A stretch of DNA of 64,000 nucleotides from Burkholderiales bacterium (GCA_016200895.1 JACQDX010000101.1:98797-162796); one strand, 5' to 3'; positions 26,367 to 35,725 are shown, counted from the first letter of the stretch. Notes: generated from the letters alone by a model not told the origin. Numbers and translations are program-made.

Positions 26367-27059
26367 TTACAGCGGCAGCTCAAAACGATAACCCACGCCG
26401 TACACAGAATGCAGGCATTCATTATCTGGCAGTTTGCCTTGTATTTTCTTGCGTATGTTCTTGATGTGCGTATCCACCGTTCTGTCATTGATATCGCGCT
26501 GGTCTTCATGGGCAAAGTCGAGTAACTGCTGGCGTGAGAAAACACGTTCAGGATGGCTGATAAATTCAGCCAGCAAGCGATATTCTACCGGTGTCAGATT
26601 CAAGGGCTGGGCATCGACCAGTATGCGTAGTTGCTGCTTGTCGATAGAAAAACGTGATTGTTCAGTAGCTGGCTGTTTAAGCAGGCCAGCCATGCTGCGG
26701 CGCAAATGCACTTTGACACGCGCCACCACTTCACGCGGACTGAAGGGTTTGCAGACATAGTCGTCTGCGCCAGTCTCCAGCCCCAGCAAGCGGTCTACTT
26801 CTTCAACGCGTGCAGTCAGCATGATGATGGGCACCTCGCTGAATTTGCGCACTTCATTGCAAATACTGATGCCATCCAGTTCAGGCAGCATCAGGTCAAG
26901 CAAGATCAGGTTGGGTGCTGACAGCCGCAGTTGTTCCAGCGCCAGCCTGCCATTGGCTTCATGGCTGACCTGGTAACCAGCTGCCAGTAAATAATCCTTG
27001 AGCAGGGCAGCGATTTTCAAGTCATCTTCAACAATGAATATGTGGGCCTTGGTATCCAT
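26367..27059 (-). CDS. OmpR-family response regulator (BaeR-like)
   Basis: 230 residues. Receiver domain: acidic pair in IVEDD, phospho-acceptor Asp in LILLDLMLP, Thr in MLTARVEE and Lys in CKPFSP. A C-terminal winged helix follows (LNLTPVEYRLLAEFISHPERVFSRQQLLDFAHEDQRDINDRTVDTHIKNIRKKI). It is preceded by the cognate histidine kinase 4 bp upstream and should be phosphorylated by it. The pair resembles BaeSR of envelope stress, but the signal is not known. Confidence 0.9.
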   Translation of the reverse strand: MDTKAHIFIVEDDLKIAALLKDYLLAAGYQVSHEANGRLALEQLRLSAPNLILLDLMLPELDGISICNEVRKFSEVPIIMLTARVEEVDRLLGLETGADDYVCKPFSPREVVARVKVHLRRSMAGLLKQPATEQSRFSIDKQQLRILVDAQPLNLTPVEYRLLAEFISHPERVFSRQQLLDFAHEDQRDINDRTVDTHIKNIRKKIQGKLPDNECLHSVYGVGYRFELPL

Positions 27060-27063
27060 AGGA

Positions 27064-28572
27064 TTAGTTGGGTGTCTTGATAAAAGGCAATTGCATCAGT
27101 ATTTTTACGCCACCCAATTGTGAGGCAGAGGCGCTGATACGTCCACCATGTGCTTCAACGATGACCTTGCAAATCGCCAGGCCCAGACCGCTGCCGCCAC
27201 TGGCGCGGTTACGCGCACTGTCTGCCCTGTATAGCCGATCAAATAACAGGGCATGGCTGGCATCTGGCACGCCAGGTGCACTATCTTCCAGGCGTAGTTC
27301 AAGCAGGGCCCCATTGCGTATCAGCGTACACAGAATAACGCCGCCACTATCGGTATAGCGTATGCTGTTTTCCAGCAAATTGCTCAATACCTGGGTAAGG
27401 CGGCCACCGTCGGCATTGATCCAGGCTGGCATATCTCCCAACTGGCTTTCCAGACGCAGATCAGCTTGCTCTATGCGCAAACCAAAGCGTTGCAACAAGT
27501 CAGCCAGCATGGGACGCAAATCCATGGCCTGGAATTGATAATGCAGGTCACCGGCATCGGCTAAAGTTAACTGGCGCAGATCGTCCACCAGCTTGTTCAG
27601 GTGGCGTACTTCCGCATGCAATGATTCCAGTGCCGCTGGTGTGATATGACGCACCCCATCCATCAGCGCTTCTATCTCACCTTGAATGACAGTCAGGGGA
27701 GTACGCAATTCATGGGAGATATCAGCCAGCATCTTGCTTCTTTGCGCCTCATTTCTTTCCAGGTTTTGCGCCATGCTGTTGATATCGCGCGCCAGGTCAC
27801 CGAGTTCATCCTGACTGATCCTTTCTGCCCTGGCATCCAGTTGACCTTTGGAAATTTTTGCAGTGACCTGATGCAGTGACTTTAGAGGCCGCAATAAATG
27901 CCTTGCCAGCCATAACGAAAATATTAGCGATATCAATATCAGTGTGAGTGCCAGCCACAAAGTGTGACGTATTTGCACACTGACAAAGTCCATGGCACTG
28001 GCATTCGAGATTTGGCGCAGGGGTGCAAGCCTGAGCATGCCTACTCTTTGATTGCCCATCATGATGGGGACAATACTGCCACCCGGTGCATCGCCTGGGC
28101 CTATCAGTGCATGTCCATCTTTATCGATCAGTGACAGTCTTTGCCCAAAGCCCATGGGATCTATTGGCGGTCGTTGTTCAGGCGGTGCATCACGCGGTGG
28201 TCTGTCCTGGCCTCTTGGTGGGGGAGGTGGTCGCTGGTCATTTTGATCTTCAGCTTCGCCTTCGCGGGGTCTTCTGCGAGGTGGTGGTGGAGGTGCATCC
28301 TCATTTTCTGGACGTGGCTTGCTGCGTATCTGATCCAGTAAATCACGCATGGGGCGGCGGTTGGCCTGGAAGCGGTCAAAATTGCCATTTTGCCGATAAT
28401 CTTCAGCCAGCAAAGTGCTGAGCCTGACCAGGTCTTGCCGCTCCAGATCACTGAGGTAGGCAATAAAGCCACTTTTCAGGTTTTGACTAGTGACCCAGGC
28501 CAGCGTGCCTATGCTGATAATCACAATTGCCGTAATGGCCAAAGCAAGCTTGCGGGCGATGGTCAGACGCAT
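27064..28572 (-). CDS. sensor histidine kinase (BaeS-like) with proline-rich periplasmic loop
   Basis: 502 residues. TM1 is at about 9-30 and TM2 at about 208-228. Between them a periplasmic loop carries two runs of Pro within a charged stretch (roughly residues 85-138, APPPPPRRRPREG then RPPPPPRGQDRPP). A HAMP domain (LARHLLRPLKSLHQVTAKISKGQLDARAERISQDELGDLARDINSMAQNL), the H-box (ADISHELRTPLTVIQGE), N-box (LSNLLENSIRYTDSGG) and G-box (GGSGLGLAICKVIVEAHGG) are all intact. The Pro/Arg/Asp/Glu loop is unlike standard BaeS sensor domains and may set the ligand or be a wall-contact linker. It is in an operon with the regulator. Confidence 0.9.
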   Translation of the reverse strand: MRLTIARKLALAITAIVIISIGTLAWVTSQNLKSGFIAYLSDLERQDLVRLSTLLAEDYRQNGNFDRFQANRRPMRDLLDQIRSKPRPENEDAPPPPPRRRPREGEAEDQNDQRPPPPPRGQDRPPRDAPPEQRPPIDPMGFGQRLSLIDKDGHALIGPGDAPGGSIVPIMMGNQRVGMLRLAPLRQISNASAMDFVSVQIRHTLWLALTLILISLIFSLWLARHLLRPLKSLHQVTAKISKGQLDARAERISQDELGDLARDINSMAQNLERNEAQRSKMLADISHELRTPLTVIQGEIEALMDGVRHITPAALESLHAEVRHLNKLVDDLRQLTLADAGDLHYQFQAMDLRPMLADLLQRFGLRIEQADLRLESQLGDMPAWINADGGRLTQVLSNLLENSIRYTDSGGVILCTLIRNGALLELRLEDSAPGVPDASHALLFDRLYRADSARNRASGGSGLGLAICKVIVEAHGGRISASASQLGGVKILMQLPFIKTPN

Positions 28573-28828
28573 ACTTCAAGGCTCCCGAATCATATTGAAT
28601 ACTATTAATTTGCCATGGTGCCAGCCAATTATGGAGGAATCATTGAGTAAAGACGAGAATCATTAAAAAAATATTTTTGTAAATTTTGTGTCGGCTATAT
28701 TTAAAAAAATCCCTTTTCTTCATTTTTTCTTCACATTCAGAAATCATCCTCTATCCAGTCTCAGAACTTAGTGCAGAGAATGCCGGGCTTTCAGAGTAGA
28801 AAAAATCAAACTCCAAGAGGGACTTCAA

Positions 28829-30427
28829 ATGAAATCATATACAGAATCGAATTTGCCAGACATGCATGGAATGTATCGCAGGGTACAGATAAGTGGCGTC
28901 ATATTCGTCCTGATGAGCCTGGCTGCCTGCGGCGGTGATACCAGCACGGCGGGGGCGAACAACAATACAGCAGTGCCAGCTGTACCGCCGGTAGCAACAT
29001 CATCAAACCTTGCTGCACTTGCGCCACCAGAGCCGCTTGCCGGCCCGCCTTCACTAGTGCCTTTTGCGAATGAAGAAGGGGCTGCACTGACAGTATCTAC
29101 CACCGGCAGCATCGATAAGAACAATGCCTTCTTCAAAGCCTTTGGCAATGGTCGCAGTTGTGCCACTTGTCATCAGGAGAGCCAGGGCTGGAGCATCGGT
29201 CCTGATACCTTAAAAGACAGATTCGCACAAACTAATGGTGATGATCCAGTTTTCAGATTGGTTGATGGTGCAAACTCACCCAATGCTTTGGTCACTACCA
29301 TAGATCAAAAGCGCCTGGCATATAATATGTTGCTGACCAAAGGCCTCATCAGAGTGGGTTTGCCAGTGCCTGCTGATGCAGAATTTACGCTGATCAAGGT
29401 AGATGATCCGTATGGCTATGCCAGTGCCAAGGAGATGTCGCTATTCCGCCGCCCTTTGCCAACCACCAACCTGAAATTCCTGAGTACGGTAATGTGGGAT
29501 GGCCGCGAAACCTTTACCGATGCCAGATCCAATTTGTGCATACGTAATACCCGCCCATTGCAATGTTTTTCTTCCACCGATTTTGACCTGCTGCATCAGT
29601 CGAATAGCGCCGTCACTGGTCATGCGCAAGCGGCGCAAGGGTTGACTGCGGCTGAACAACGCAGCATCGTCGATTTCGAAAAGACCTTATTTACTGCGCA
29701 GATCACCAGTCTGGTCGCGGGAAATCTGACTGATGCGGGTGGCAAAGGTGGCCCTGTTGAACTGGCAAAAAATAATTTCTATTTCGGTATCAATGACCTG
29801 GATGTTGGTGACTATGTTACAGGTGCTCCATTCGACCGCAACGTCATGAACATGTTTACCGCCTGGCGCGGTCTTGACAGGCCAACGCCACCTAATCCAC
29901 CTGTGCAGGGTCGTCCACCACAGCCTCCACAGCCGCCAACGGCGATCAATCTTGCAAGGGGCTCGATTGCCAGGGGTGAGCAAATATTTAATAACAAGCC
30001 TTTTAACATTACTCGTGTTGCCGGTTTCAATGATGAATTGCGTTTGCCCTTGCAGCGTGCTACTTGCACCAGTTGCCATAGCGTAGGTAACGTAGGTTCG
30101 CATTCGGTGCCACGTCTGTTTAATACCGGCGTATCAGATGCCAGTTTGCGTACACCTGACATGCCCTTGTACACGCTCAGGAATAAACTGACTGGTGAGA
30201 TAGTGGAAACCACTGATCCCGGCAGTGCCATGGCGACAGGGAAATGGAAAGATATAGGCCGTTTCAAAGTGCCCAGCCTGCGCGCCATAGAAGCCCGCTC
30301 ACCTTACTTCCATAATGGTGGCATGGTAGAAATAAGCGATGTCGTGAAGTTCTATGACAAGCGTTTTAATATAGGATTTACGCCGCAGGAAATTAATGAT
30401 TTGACGGAGTTTTTGAAGGTGCTCTAA
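28829..30427 (+). CDS. di-haem cytochrome c peroxidase-like lipoprotein
   Basis: 532 residues. A lipoprotein signal (VLMSLAACGG) follows an N-terminal extension of about 20 residues. Two haem-binding CxxCH motifs are present, CATCHQE near residue 111 and CTSCHSV near residue 413, with a conserved KVPSLRAIEARSPYFHNGG near the end that is typical of the second cytochrome domain of CCP/MauG relatives. A Pro-rich linker (PTPPNPPVQGRPPQPPQPP) lies before the second haem. It probably reduces peroxide or performs a related oxidation in the periplasm. It is divergent from the BaeSR-like pair and might be its target. A strong terminator follows. Confidence 0.85.
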   Translation: MKSYTESNLPDMHGMYRRVQISGVIFVLMSLAACGGDTSTAGANNNTAVPAVPPVATSSNLAALAPPEPLAGPPSLVPFANEEGAALTVSTTGSIDKNNAFFKAFGNGRSCATCHQESQGWSIGPDTLKDRFAQTNGDDPVFRLVDGANSPNALVTTIDQKRLAYNMLLTKGLIRVGLPVPADAEFTLIKVDDPYGYASAKEMSLFRRPLPTTNLKFLSTVMWDGRETFTDARSNLCIRNTRPLQCFSSTDFDLLHQSNSAVTGHAQAAQGLTAAEQRSIVDFEKTLFTAQITSLVAGNLTDAGGKGGPVELAKNNFYFGINDLDVGDYVTGAPFDRNVMNMFTAWRGLDRPTPPNPPVQGRPPQPPQPPTAINLARGSIARGEQIFNNKPFNITRVAGFNDELRLPLQRATCTSCHSVGNVGSHSVPRLFNTGVSDASLRTPDMPLYTLRNKLTGEIVETTDPGSAMATGKWKDIGRFKVPSLRAIEARSPYFHNGGMVEISDVVKFYDKRFNIGFTPQEINDLTEFLKVL

Positions 30428-30449
30428 AGCTGGTTTAGCTTACTTTGTA

Positions 30450-30482
30450 AGAGCAGGCTCAAGGGCCTGCTCTTTTGTTTTT
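30450..30482 (+). terminator. Rho-independent terminator
   Basis: AGAGCAGGC (30450-30458) pairs with GCCTGCTCT (30465-30473) and is followed by TTTGTTTTT. It ends the peroxidase-like gene. The upstream side is less T-rich on the minus strand, but the hairpin may also help end tdk. Confidence 0.9.
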
Positions 30483-31032
30483 AGCCAGCGTAAAAACAGC
30501 GGCCACATACATGTTGATAACGCTCATTTCCACCGATGTCAATTTGCTCGCCAGTTTTCATGCGTCTTCCGTTTTCATCAACGCGGATATTCATCGTGGC
30601 TTTTTTGCCGCAGGCGCAGATATTTTTTAATTCTTCTATATCATCCGCCAAGGCCAGCAAATAGCTCGATCCGGCAAATGGCTCGCCCAGGAAATCACTG
30701 CGCAAGCCATAGCAAATGACAGGTACGCCACGCACTTGTGCCAACTGATGCAATTGCCTTACCTGATCAGCCGACAGGAATTGCGCTTCGTCCACCAGCA
30801 CACAACTGACCTTGGGTGTTTCTGCCAGAAAATCAAAATGCGTATCAAAAACTTCTGCCTGCCTTTGTGGTCCCAGACGGGAAGTGACTTTGCCTGCGCC
30901 ATAGCGGTTATCGATGGCCGCAGTGTAGAGACGGACTTTTTGTCCCTGTTCTTCATAATTGTGGGCGACTTGTAAAAGCGCCGTGGATTTTCCTGCGTTC
31001 ATTGCTGAATATCTGAAGTAAAGCTTGGCCAT
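30481..31032 (-). CDS. tdk: thymidine kinase
   Basis: 183 residues, the usual length of the bacterial type II enzyme. Visible are the P-loop SAMNAGKSTAL, the Walker B VLVDEAQFL, the lasso/substrate segment GLRSDFLGEPFAGS and four zinc cysteines (CACGKKA and CGRC near the C-terminus). It phosphorylates thymidine in the salvage pathway. A single gene, convergent with the peroxidase-like gene. Confidence 0.95.
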   Translation of the reverse strand: MAKLYFRYSAMNAGKSTALLQVAHNYEEQGQKVRLYTAAIDNRYGAGKVTSRLGPQRQAEVFDTHFDFLAETPKVSCVLVDEAQFLSADQVRQLHQLAQVRGVPVICYGLRSDFLGEPFAGSSYLLALADDIEELKNICACGKKATMNIRVDENGRRMKTGEQIDIGGNERYQHVCGRCFYAG

Positions 31033-31129
31033 GCCTGTTTCCTGTTTTTCTTTGGACTGTTGTAAATATTACTGCTGAGAATAATCTGAAATTTATAAAT
31101 TTTTTTTAAAAAAAATTTGATATTGGGGT

Positions 31130-31158
31130 CTTGAAACTCTTGGTGCCAGCGCCATTTT
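31130..31158 (+). promoter_or_regulatory. sigma-32 heat-shock promoter for ibpA
   Basis: CTTGAAA (31130-31136) and GCCATTTT (31151-31158) match the sigma-32 -35 and -10 forms with an acceptable gap of 14 bp. The leader to the ibpA start is about 130 nt. Confidence 0.7.
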
Positions 31159-31296
31159 CTACTCAGCAGATGCTCGAAGCTGAGGTCTGCGAACCAGAAG
31201 TAATCGGCATTACCGTAGTAAGAGTTTCAACAAGAGTTCCAAAAAATAGTTTCTAAACTTTTAATTTATATCGCTTCAATTTATAAGGATATTATC

Positions 31297-31779
31297 ATGC
31301 GTAATTTTGACTTCGCTCCTCTGTACCGTTCCGCTATCGGCTTTGACCGTCTGGCCCAGTTATTTGACGATGCTCAACGTGCTGAAACTGCTCCCAGCTA
31401 TCCCCCTTACAATATCGAACTGATTGCAGAAGATAAATATGCAATCACCATGGCAGTTGCAGGTTTTGACCGCAGCGAAATTGACATTGAAACCGAACGC
31501 GACACACTGAAAATTGTCGGTCGCCGTCAAAAGGCCGAAGGTACACGCAACTTCCTGCACCGCGGCATTGCATCACGTGATTTTGAACACCGTTTCCGTC
31601 TGGCAGATCATGTCAAAGTCGTCACCGCGCGTCTCGACAATGGTTTGTTGAGTATCGAACTGGTACGTGAAATTCCAGAAGCACACAAACCACGCCGCAT
31701 TCTGATTGATGCAGATAATCTGCAACTGGTAGAGTCACAAAACCAGACGCAAAATCAGTTGCAACGTCAGGTCGCCTGA
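31297..31779 (+). CDS. ibpA: small heat-shock protein, Hsp20/IbpA family
   Basis: 160 residues. The N-terminus MRNFDFAPLYRSAIGFDRLAQLFD is that of IbpA. The alpha-crystallin domain runs from about YPPYNIELIAEDKYAITMAVAGF to GLLSIELVREIPE, with the C-terminal I-x-I-type motif weakened to RRILID. It holds unfolding proteins for later refolding. The upstream sigma-32 promoter and the 130-nt leader suggest heat control; a ROSE-type RNA thermometer is possible in the leader but I could not confirm one. AAGGA precedes the ATG. A clear terminator follows. Confidence 0.93.
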   Translation: MRNFDFAPLYRSAIGFDRLAQLFDDAQRAETAPSYPPYNIELIAEDKYAITMAVAGFDRSEIDIETERDTLKIVGRRQKAEGTRNFLHRGIASRDFEHRFRLADHVKVVTARLDNGLLSIELVREIPEAHKPRRILIDADNLQLVESQNQTQNQLQRQVA

Positions 31780-31835
31780 TCAGGAAAATCATCTTTACAG
31801 ATGCATGGATGTGAACTCCAGGAATGAGTTCCGAG

Positions 31836-31865
31836 AAAGCATGGGCTTGCCCCATGCTTTTTTAT
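31836..31865 (+). terminator. Rho-independent terminator of ibpA
   Basis: AAAGCATGGG pairs with CCCATGCTTT around a five-base loop, followed by TTTATT. It lies 57 bp after the ibpA stop. Confidence 0.85.
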
Positions 31866-32069
31866 TATCTGCAGTTTAAAAAACAAGAACGAAAGTTTAC
31901 AAAATTTTTACTGGCAAGCCTTTCTTTTTTGGGTAGAATGGCGCCGAAAATCAGGGACTTGGCATATATTGCAGCAGAAATGAAAGCGCATACTTTTATG
32001 ACCTGATGGTGACATTGACATGTGGCTAGTTAGTGACATCCTGACCTGAAATATTTTATAGAGCTGCCT

Positions 32070-33347
32070 ATGAGGAAGACACTGAAGTCTGGCATTTTCT
32101 CGATGGGACTGCTGCTATGTCTGAACTGTGCCATTCATATACCCGCTCATGCAGCGGAAGACGGCACCGACTTGAATCTGACTACCTTCACAGGCGACTG
32201 GAATGGCCAGCGCCAGACTTGGCTGGACCAGGGTATCAGCCTGGATTTCACGCATCGTAGCGACATCGTGCGCAACCAGAATGGTGGCATTGCCACCGGT
32301 ACAAGATGGTTATCGTATACCGATGCCAGGATACGCCTTGACCTGAACAAAATGATGGGCTGGGAAGGCTGGACTGTCTATACCCAATACCATAGCGAAC
32401 TGGGTGGCAAACCAAATATAAAGAAAGTCGGCAGTTTCGTCGGTGTCGATAATATCGAAGTCAAAACCAATACTGCCCAGTTCTCTGAACTATGGCTGGA
32501 AAAAAGCATGCTCGACGACAGACTGGCTGTGCTGGTCGGCCTGTACGCGGTTGATTCTGAATTCTATGTGACTGAAAGTACTGGCGTCTTTTTGCAACCT
32601 GCCATGGGTATGAATATTTCTTTCGGACAGACTGGCAAGAATGGACCGCCTATCTATCCCATGGCATCCTTTGGCACGCGCCTGCGCTACAAGTCAGCGG
32701 ACAAAAACAGCTATGTGCAAATTGCTTTGCTTGATGGCGTGCCGGGTGACCCGGCCAATCCGCGTGGCAGCCACATCAAATTTGAGAAAGGCGATGGCGT
32801 CTTGCTCATGGCTGAAGCCGGACATGTTGGCGAAAAACCTGGTGGTGATGACAAGGCAATTAACAAGACCGCCATAGGCATGTGGCGCTATAGCGCGAAT
32901 TATGATGACCTCAGCAGCCTGGATGGCAATGGCAAGCGTTTGCAACGCAAGAATTTTGGCTGGTATGCCTTGGCCGAACGCACCTTGTTGCCAAAAGCTG
33001 GTCATCCCGGCCAGGGTTTGCAAGGGTTTTTGCGTTTTGGGACAGCCCAAAAAGATATCAACCAATCTGACTGGTCAGTTAACCTGGGTTTGAATTATGT
33101 TGGTCTTTTCGATGGACGTGCCGAAGATCAATTGGCTTTGGGCATGACCTATGCCCATGCCAGTGAGAAATACCGCAAGCTCAACAAGGCTGACAATTTT
33201 GAATCCATCGTAGAGGCAACTTATAAAATACAAGTACGCCCCTGGCTGGTGATACAGCCAGTGGTGCAATGTGTGTTCAATCCGAATATGGATGCCAATC
33301 TGAAAAAAGCCTGGGTGCTGAGTTTAAGAACAGAAGTGGCGTTCTGA
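32070..33347 (+). CDS. OprB-family carbohydrate-selective porin
   Basis: 425 residues with a signal peptide ending near AHAAED. The start of the mature protein (TFTGDWNGQRQTWLDQGISLDFTHRSD) and the internal LWLEKSMLDDRLAVLVGLYAVDSEFYVTESTGVFLQPAMG are typical of OprB. The C-terminus ends in F (RTEVAF), as expected for an outer-membrane barrel. It should let sugars diffuse into the periplasm. It stands alone between ibpA and the convergent lactate-dehydrogenase-like gene, so its substrate cannot be read from context. Confidence 0.88.
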   Translation: MRKTLKSGIFSMGLLLCLNCAIHIPAHAAEDGTDLNLTTFTGDWNGQRQTWLDQGISLDFTHRSDIVRNQNGGIATGTRWLSYTDARIRLDLNKMMGWEGWTVYTQYHSELGGKPNIKKVGSFVGVDNIEVKTNTAQFSELWLEKSMLDDRLAVLVGLYAVDSEFYVTESTGVFLQPAMGMNISFGQTGKNGPPIYPMASFGTRLRYKSADKNSYVQIALLDGVPGDPANPRGSHIKFEKGDGVLLMAEAGHVGEKPGGDDKAINKTAIGMWRYSANYDDLSSLDGNGKRLQRKNFGWYALAERTLLPKAGHPGQGLQGFLRFGTAQKDINQSDWSVNLGLNYVGLFDGRAEDQLALGMTYAHASEKYRKLNKADNFESIVEATYKIQVRPWLVIQPVVQCVFNPNMDANLKKAWVLSLRTEVAF

Positions 33348-33360
33348 AATTTCAAGGCTT

Positions 33361-33420
33361 TATTTAAGTCCCTATTTAAGCCCGTATTTATGTCCGTATT
33401 TATGTCCGTATTTATGTGCG
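33361..33420. repeat. five tandem 12-bp units
   Basis: Five units of the type TATTTATGTCCG follow one another with exact 12-bp spacing; the first two carry TATTTAAG instead of TATTTATG. The array fills the gap after oprB and runs into the last codons and stop (33414-33412) of the convergent lldD-like gene. The two 3' ends point at each other here. Confidence 0.9.
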
Positions 33421-34548
33421 TATGATGTTCGACACATTGACTTCACGGATATCTTTAGTCCCCGTCAATGCCATGCTGACATCCAGTTCACTTTGCAAGA
33501 TTTCCAGCATTTTGGTAACGCCAGCCTCACCCATGGCACCCAGGCTATACAAAAAGGCACGACCTATCATGCTGCCTTTGGCACCTAGGGCGGTGGCTTT
33601 GAGTATGTCTTGTCCTGTGCGTATGCCGCCGTCAAACCAGACTTCGGTCTGGTGACCAACCGCATCGACTATCGCGGGCAATGCCTGTATCGATGACATC
33701 GCGCCGTCCAGCTGACGGCCACCGTGATTGCTGACGACGATGGCGTCGGCACCGGCTGCTACCGCCAGCCTGGCATCTTCTACATCGAGTATGCCTTTGA
33801 GTATCAGCTTGCCACCCCATTCTTTCTTGATCCAGGCGACGTCATCCCAGCTCAGAGTGGGGTCAAACTGGCTGGCAGTCCATTGACTCAGTGTGACGAT
33901 GCCGTTGCCACCCTTGACATGGCCTACCAGATTGCCAAAAGTTTTGCGGCCAGTCAGGGCACGCAAGGCCCACACCGGTTTGGTGGCGAGGTCAATCACA
34001 TTCGCCAGTGTCAGCTTGGGTGGTACAGACATGCCATTTTTCAAGTCTTTATGGCGCTGCCCCAGAATCTGCAAATCCAGCGTGAGCACCAGGGCTGAGC
34101 ATTTGGCATTCTTGGCTCTTTGTATGAGTTCCTTGACAAAACCGCGGTCGCGCATGACATACAGCTGGAACCAGAAAGGCTTGGTGGTGACGCTGGCGAC
34201 ATCTTCTATTGAGCAGATGCTCATGGTCGACAGCGTGAATGGCACCCCAAATTTTTCTGCCGCTATCGCACCCAGCATTTCACCATTGGCCCATTGCATG
34301 CCTGTCAAACCAGTTGGTGCTATCGCTACTGGCATACTGACTTCCTGGCCTATCATCGTGGTGCGGGTAGAGCGGTGCTCAACATTGATGGCGACGCGCT
34401 GCCTTAACTTAATGGCTGCCAGATCGCTGGTATTGGCTTTGTAAGTCGATTCTGTGTAAGAACCGCTATCTGCATAATCATAAAAAGCTTTCGGTACGCG
34501 CTTTTTGGCGAGCAGGCGCAGGTCTTCTACACAGGTAATGACAGGCAT
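33412..34548 (-). CDS. lldD: FMN-dependent alpha-hydroxy-acid dehydrogenase, L-lactate dehydrogenase-like
   Basis: 378 residues, the standard length. Motifs include FYDYADSGSYTEST, the FMN-contact MPVAIAPTGLTGM, QLYVMRDR, LTLDLQILGQRHKD and the active-site SNHGGRQLDGA with catalytic His-Gly-Gly-Arg, then DGGIRTGQDILKATALGAK. It oxidises L-lactate (or a similar 2-hydroxy acid) to the keto acid and passes electrons to the quinone pool. The symbol is tentative because relatives include mandelate and other hydroxy-acid enzymes. Its stop codon lies inside a 12-bp tandem array. Confidence 0.85.
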   Translation of the reverse strand: MPVITCVEDLRLLAKKRVPKAFYDYADSGSYTESTYKANTSDLAAIKLRQRVAINVEHRSTRTTMIGQEVSMPVAIAPTGLTGMQWANGEMLGAIAAEKFGVPFTLSTMSICSIEDVASVTTKPFWFQLYVMRDRGFVKELIQRAKNAKCSALVLTLDLQILGQRHKDLKNGMSVPPKLTLANVIDLATKPVWALRALTGRKTFGNLVGHVKGGNGIVTLSQWTASQFDPTLSWDDVAWIKKEWGGKLILKGILDVEDARLAVAAGADAIVVSNHGGRQLDGAMSSIQALPAIVDAVGHQTEVWFDGGIRTGQDILKATALGAKGSMIGRAFLYSLGAMGEAGVTKMLEILQSELDVSMALTGTKDIREVNVSNIIRT

Positions 34549-34679
34549 GGGTTTACTCCGGCTAATTAAACAATCATTGAAGTGTAGAGGATAAGCAACT
34601 CGGCATGGCGGAAAAGCTTTCAGACTTATGATGAAGGATTTTCAGCATCATTCTCATACCAGGCAAGAAAACTGCTCAT

Positions 34680-35585
34680 TCACTCAAGAAAATGAGCAGA
34701 TATCAGACTACGCATCCATTGATTGCCTGCATCCTGATTGTAGCGCCTGTGCCAGAACATATTGGTTTGCAGGGCAGGCAGACGCAAGGGTGGTTTGACA
34801 TAGCGCAAACCAAACGGTACGGCAGCACGCTCGGCCAGTTTTTGTGGCACCGTCACCAACAAGTCATTGCAACTGACTATATACGGAACAGCAACAAAAT
34901 GTGGCACGCGCAAATGGCTGGCCGCACTGATGCCTGCTTTCTCCAGGCTTTGATTTACTTTGGCATAAGGATTTTCCCTTGATGCAACGATCAAATGACG
35001 TGCCGCCAGAAAATCCTTCATGTCCAGCTTGCCTGCCGCCAGCGGGTGGCTTTGCCGGAACATGCAGACATAATTTTGCCGGAACAGGCGGCGTTGGTAC
35101 CAGGCATCTGACAAATGATCAAAAGCACCTATGGCCAGATCAACACGACCTGATTCCATTTCCGTTTTTAAATCGATATCACTTGCGCGCACAGTGGATA
35201 ACTGTACCTGTGGTGCCTGGGTATGCAAGTGCTCTGCGAGTATAGGCATGAAATACACTTCACCTACATCGGTCATGGCGATGGTGAAATGGCGCTTGCT
35301 GCTGGTGGGGTCGAAGTTTTCTTGCCGGTTCAGGGCCTGGGTGATATGCGTCAGCGCCAGGGCGACTGGCTCAGCCAGTTGTTCTGCAAGCGCCGTCGGT
35401 TGCATGCCTGTTGCCGTTCGCACAAATAATTCGTCATCAAAACTGCGCCGCAGCCGCGCCAGCGCATTGCTGACCGCAGGTTGTGACAAGCCCAGCTTAC
35501 GGCCGACAGACGATATCTGGCGGTCTTGATAGACTTCCTGGAAGACCACCAGCAAGTTCAGGTCTATGTCTTTGGGTTCCAGCAT
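34680..35585 (-). CDS. LysR-family regulator divergent from hmgA
   Basis: 301 residues. Helix-turn-helix near the N-terminus (LVVFQEVYQDRQISSVGRKLGLSQPAVSNALARLRRSFDDELFVRTATGMQPT) and a periplasmic-binding-like effector domain. The shape (LLVVFQEV, DELFVRT, YNQDAGNQWMR) is close to the NodD/PcpR-like group. It is divergent from hmgA-fahA with a 140-bp gap that contains the dyad GTACTA/TAGTAC, so it probably controls homogentisate breakdown. The inducer is likely to be homogentisate or an upstream intermediate; this is inference. Confidence 0.88.
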   Translation of the reverse strand: MLEPKDIDLNLLVVFQEVYQDRQISSVGRKLGLSQPAVSNALARLRRSFDDELFVRTATGMQPTALAEQLAEPVALALTHITQALNRQENFDPTSSKRHFTIAMTDVGEVYFMPILAEHLHTQAPQVQLSTVRASDIDLKTEMESGRVDLAIGAFDHLSDAWYQRRLFRQNYVCMFRQSHPLAAGKLDMKDFLAARHLIVASRENPYAKVNQSLEKAGISAASHLRVPHFVAVPYIVSCNDLLVTVPQKLAERAAVPFGLRYVKPPLRLPALQTNMFWHRRYNQDAGNQWMRSLISAHFLE

Positions 35586-35620
35586 AATATTCCACTCTTA
35601 TTGTCCAGCATTATTGTCCA

Positions 35621-35647
35621 GTACTATTGATTTCATGAATGTAGTAC
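35621..35647. promoter_or_regulatory. dyad GTACTA-N15-TAGTAC, likely LysR site
   Basis: A perfect inverted repeat of six bases on each side lies between the LysR gene (ATG at 35585) and hmgA (ATG at 35726). Two direct ATTGTCCAG copies lie next to it, ending at 35609 and 35621 or so. LysR proteins commonly bind such dyads at about this distance from the target start. Confidence 0.45.
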
Positions 35648-35725
35648 ATTTTTGTATTTATATCGTAAAACGGGAAACTTTGCATTAAAGTGCATCTGTA
35701 CACAACTCAGATTGCAGGAAACGCC

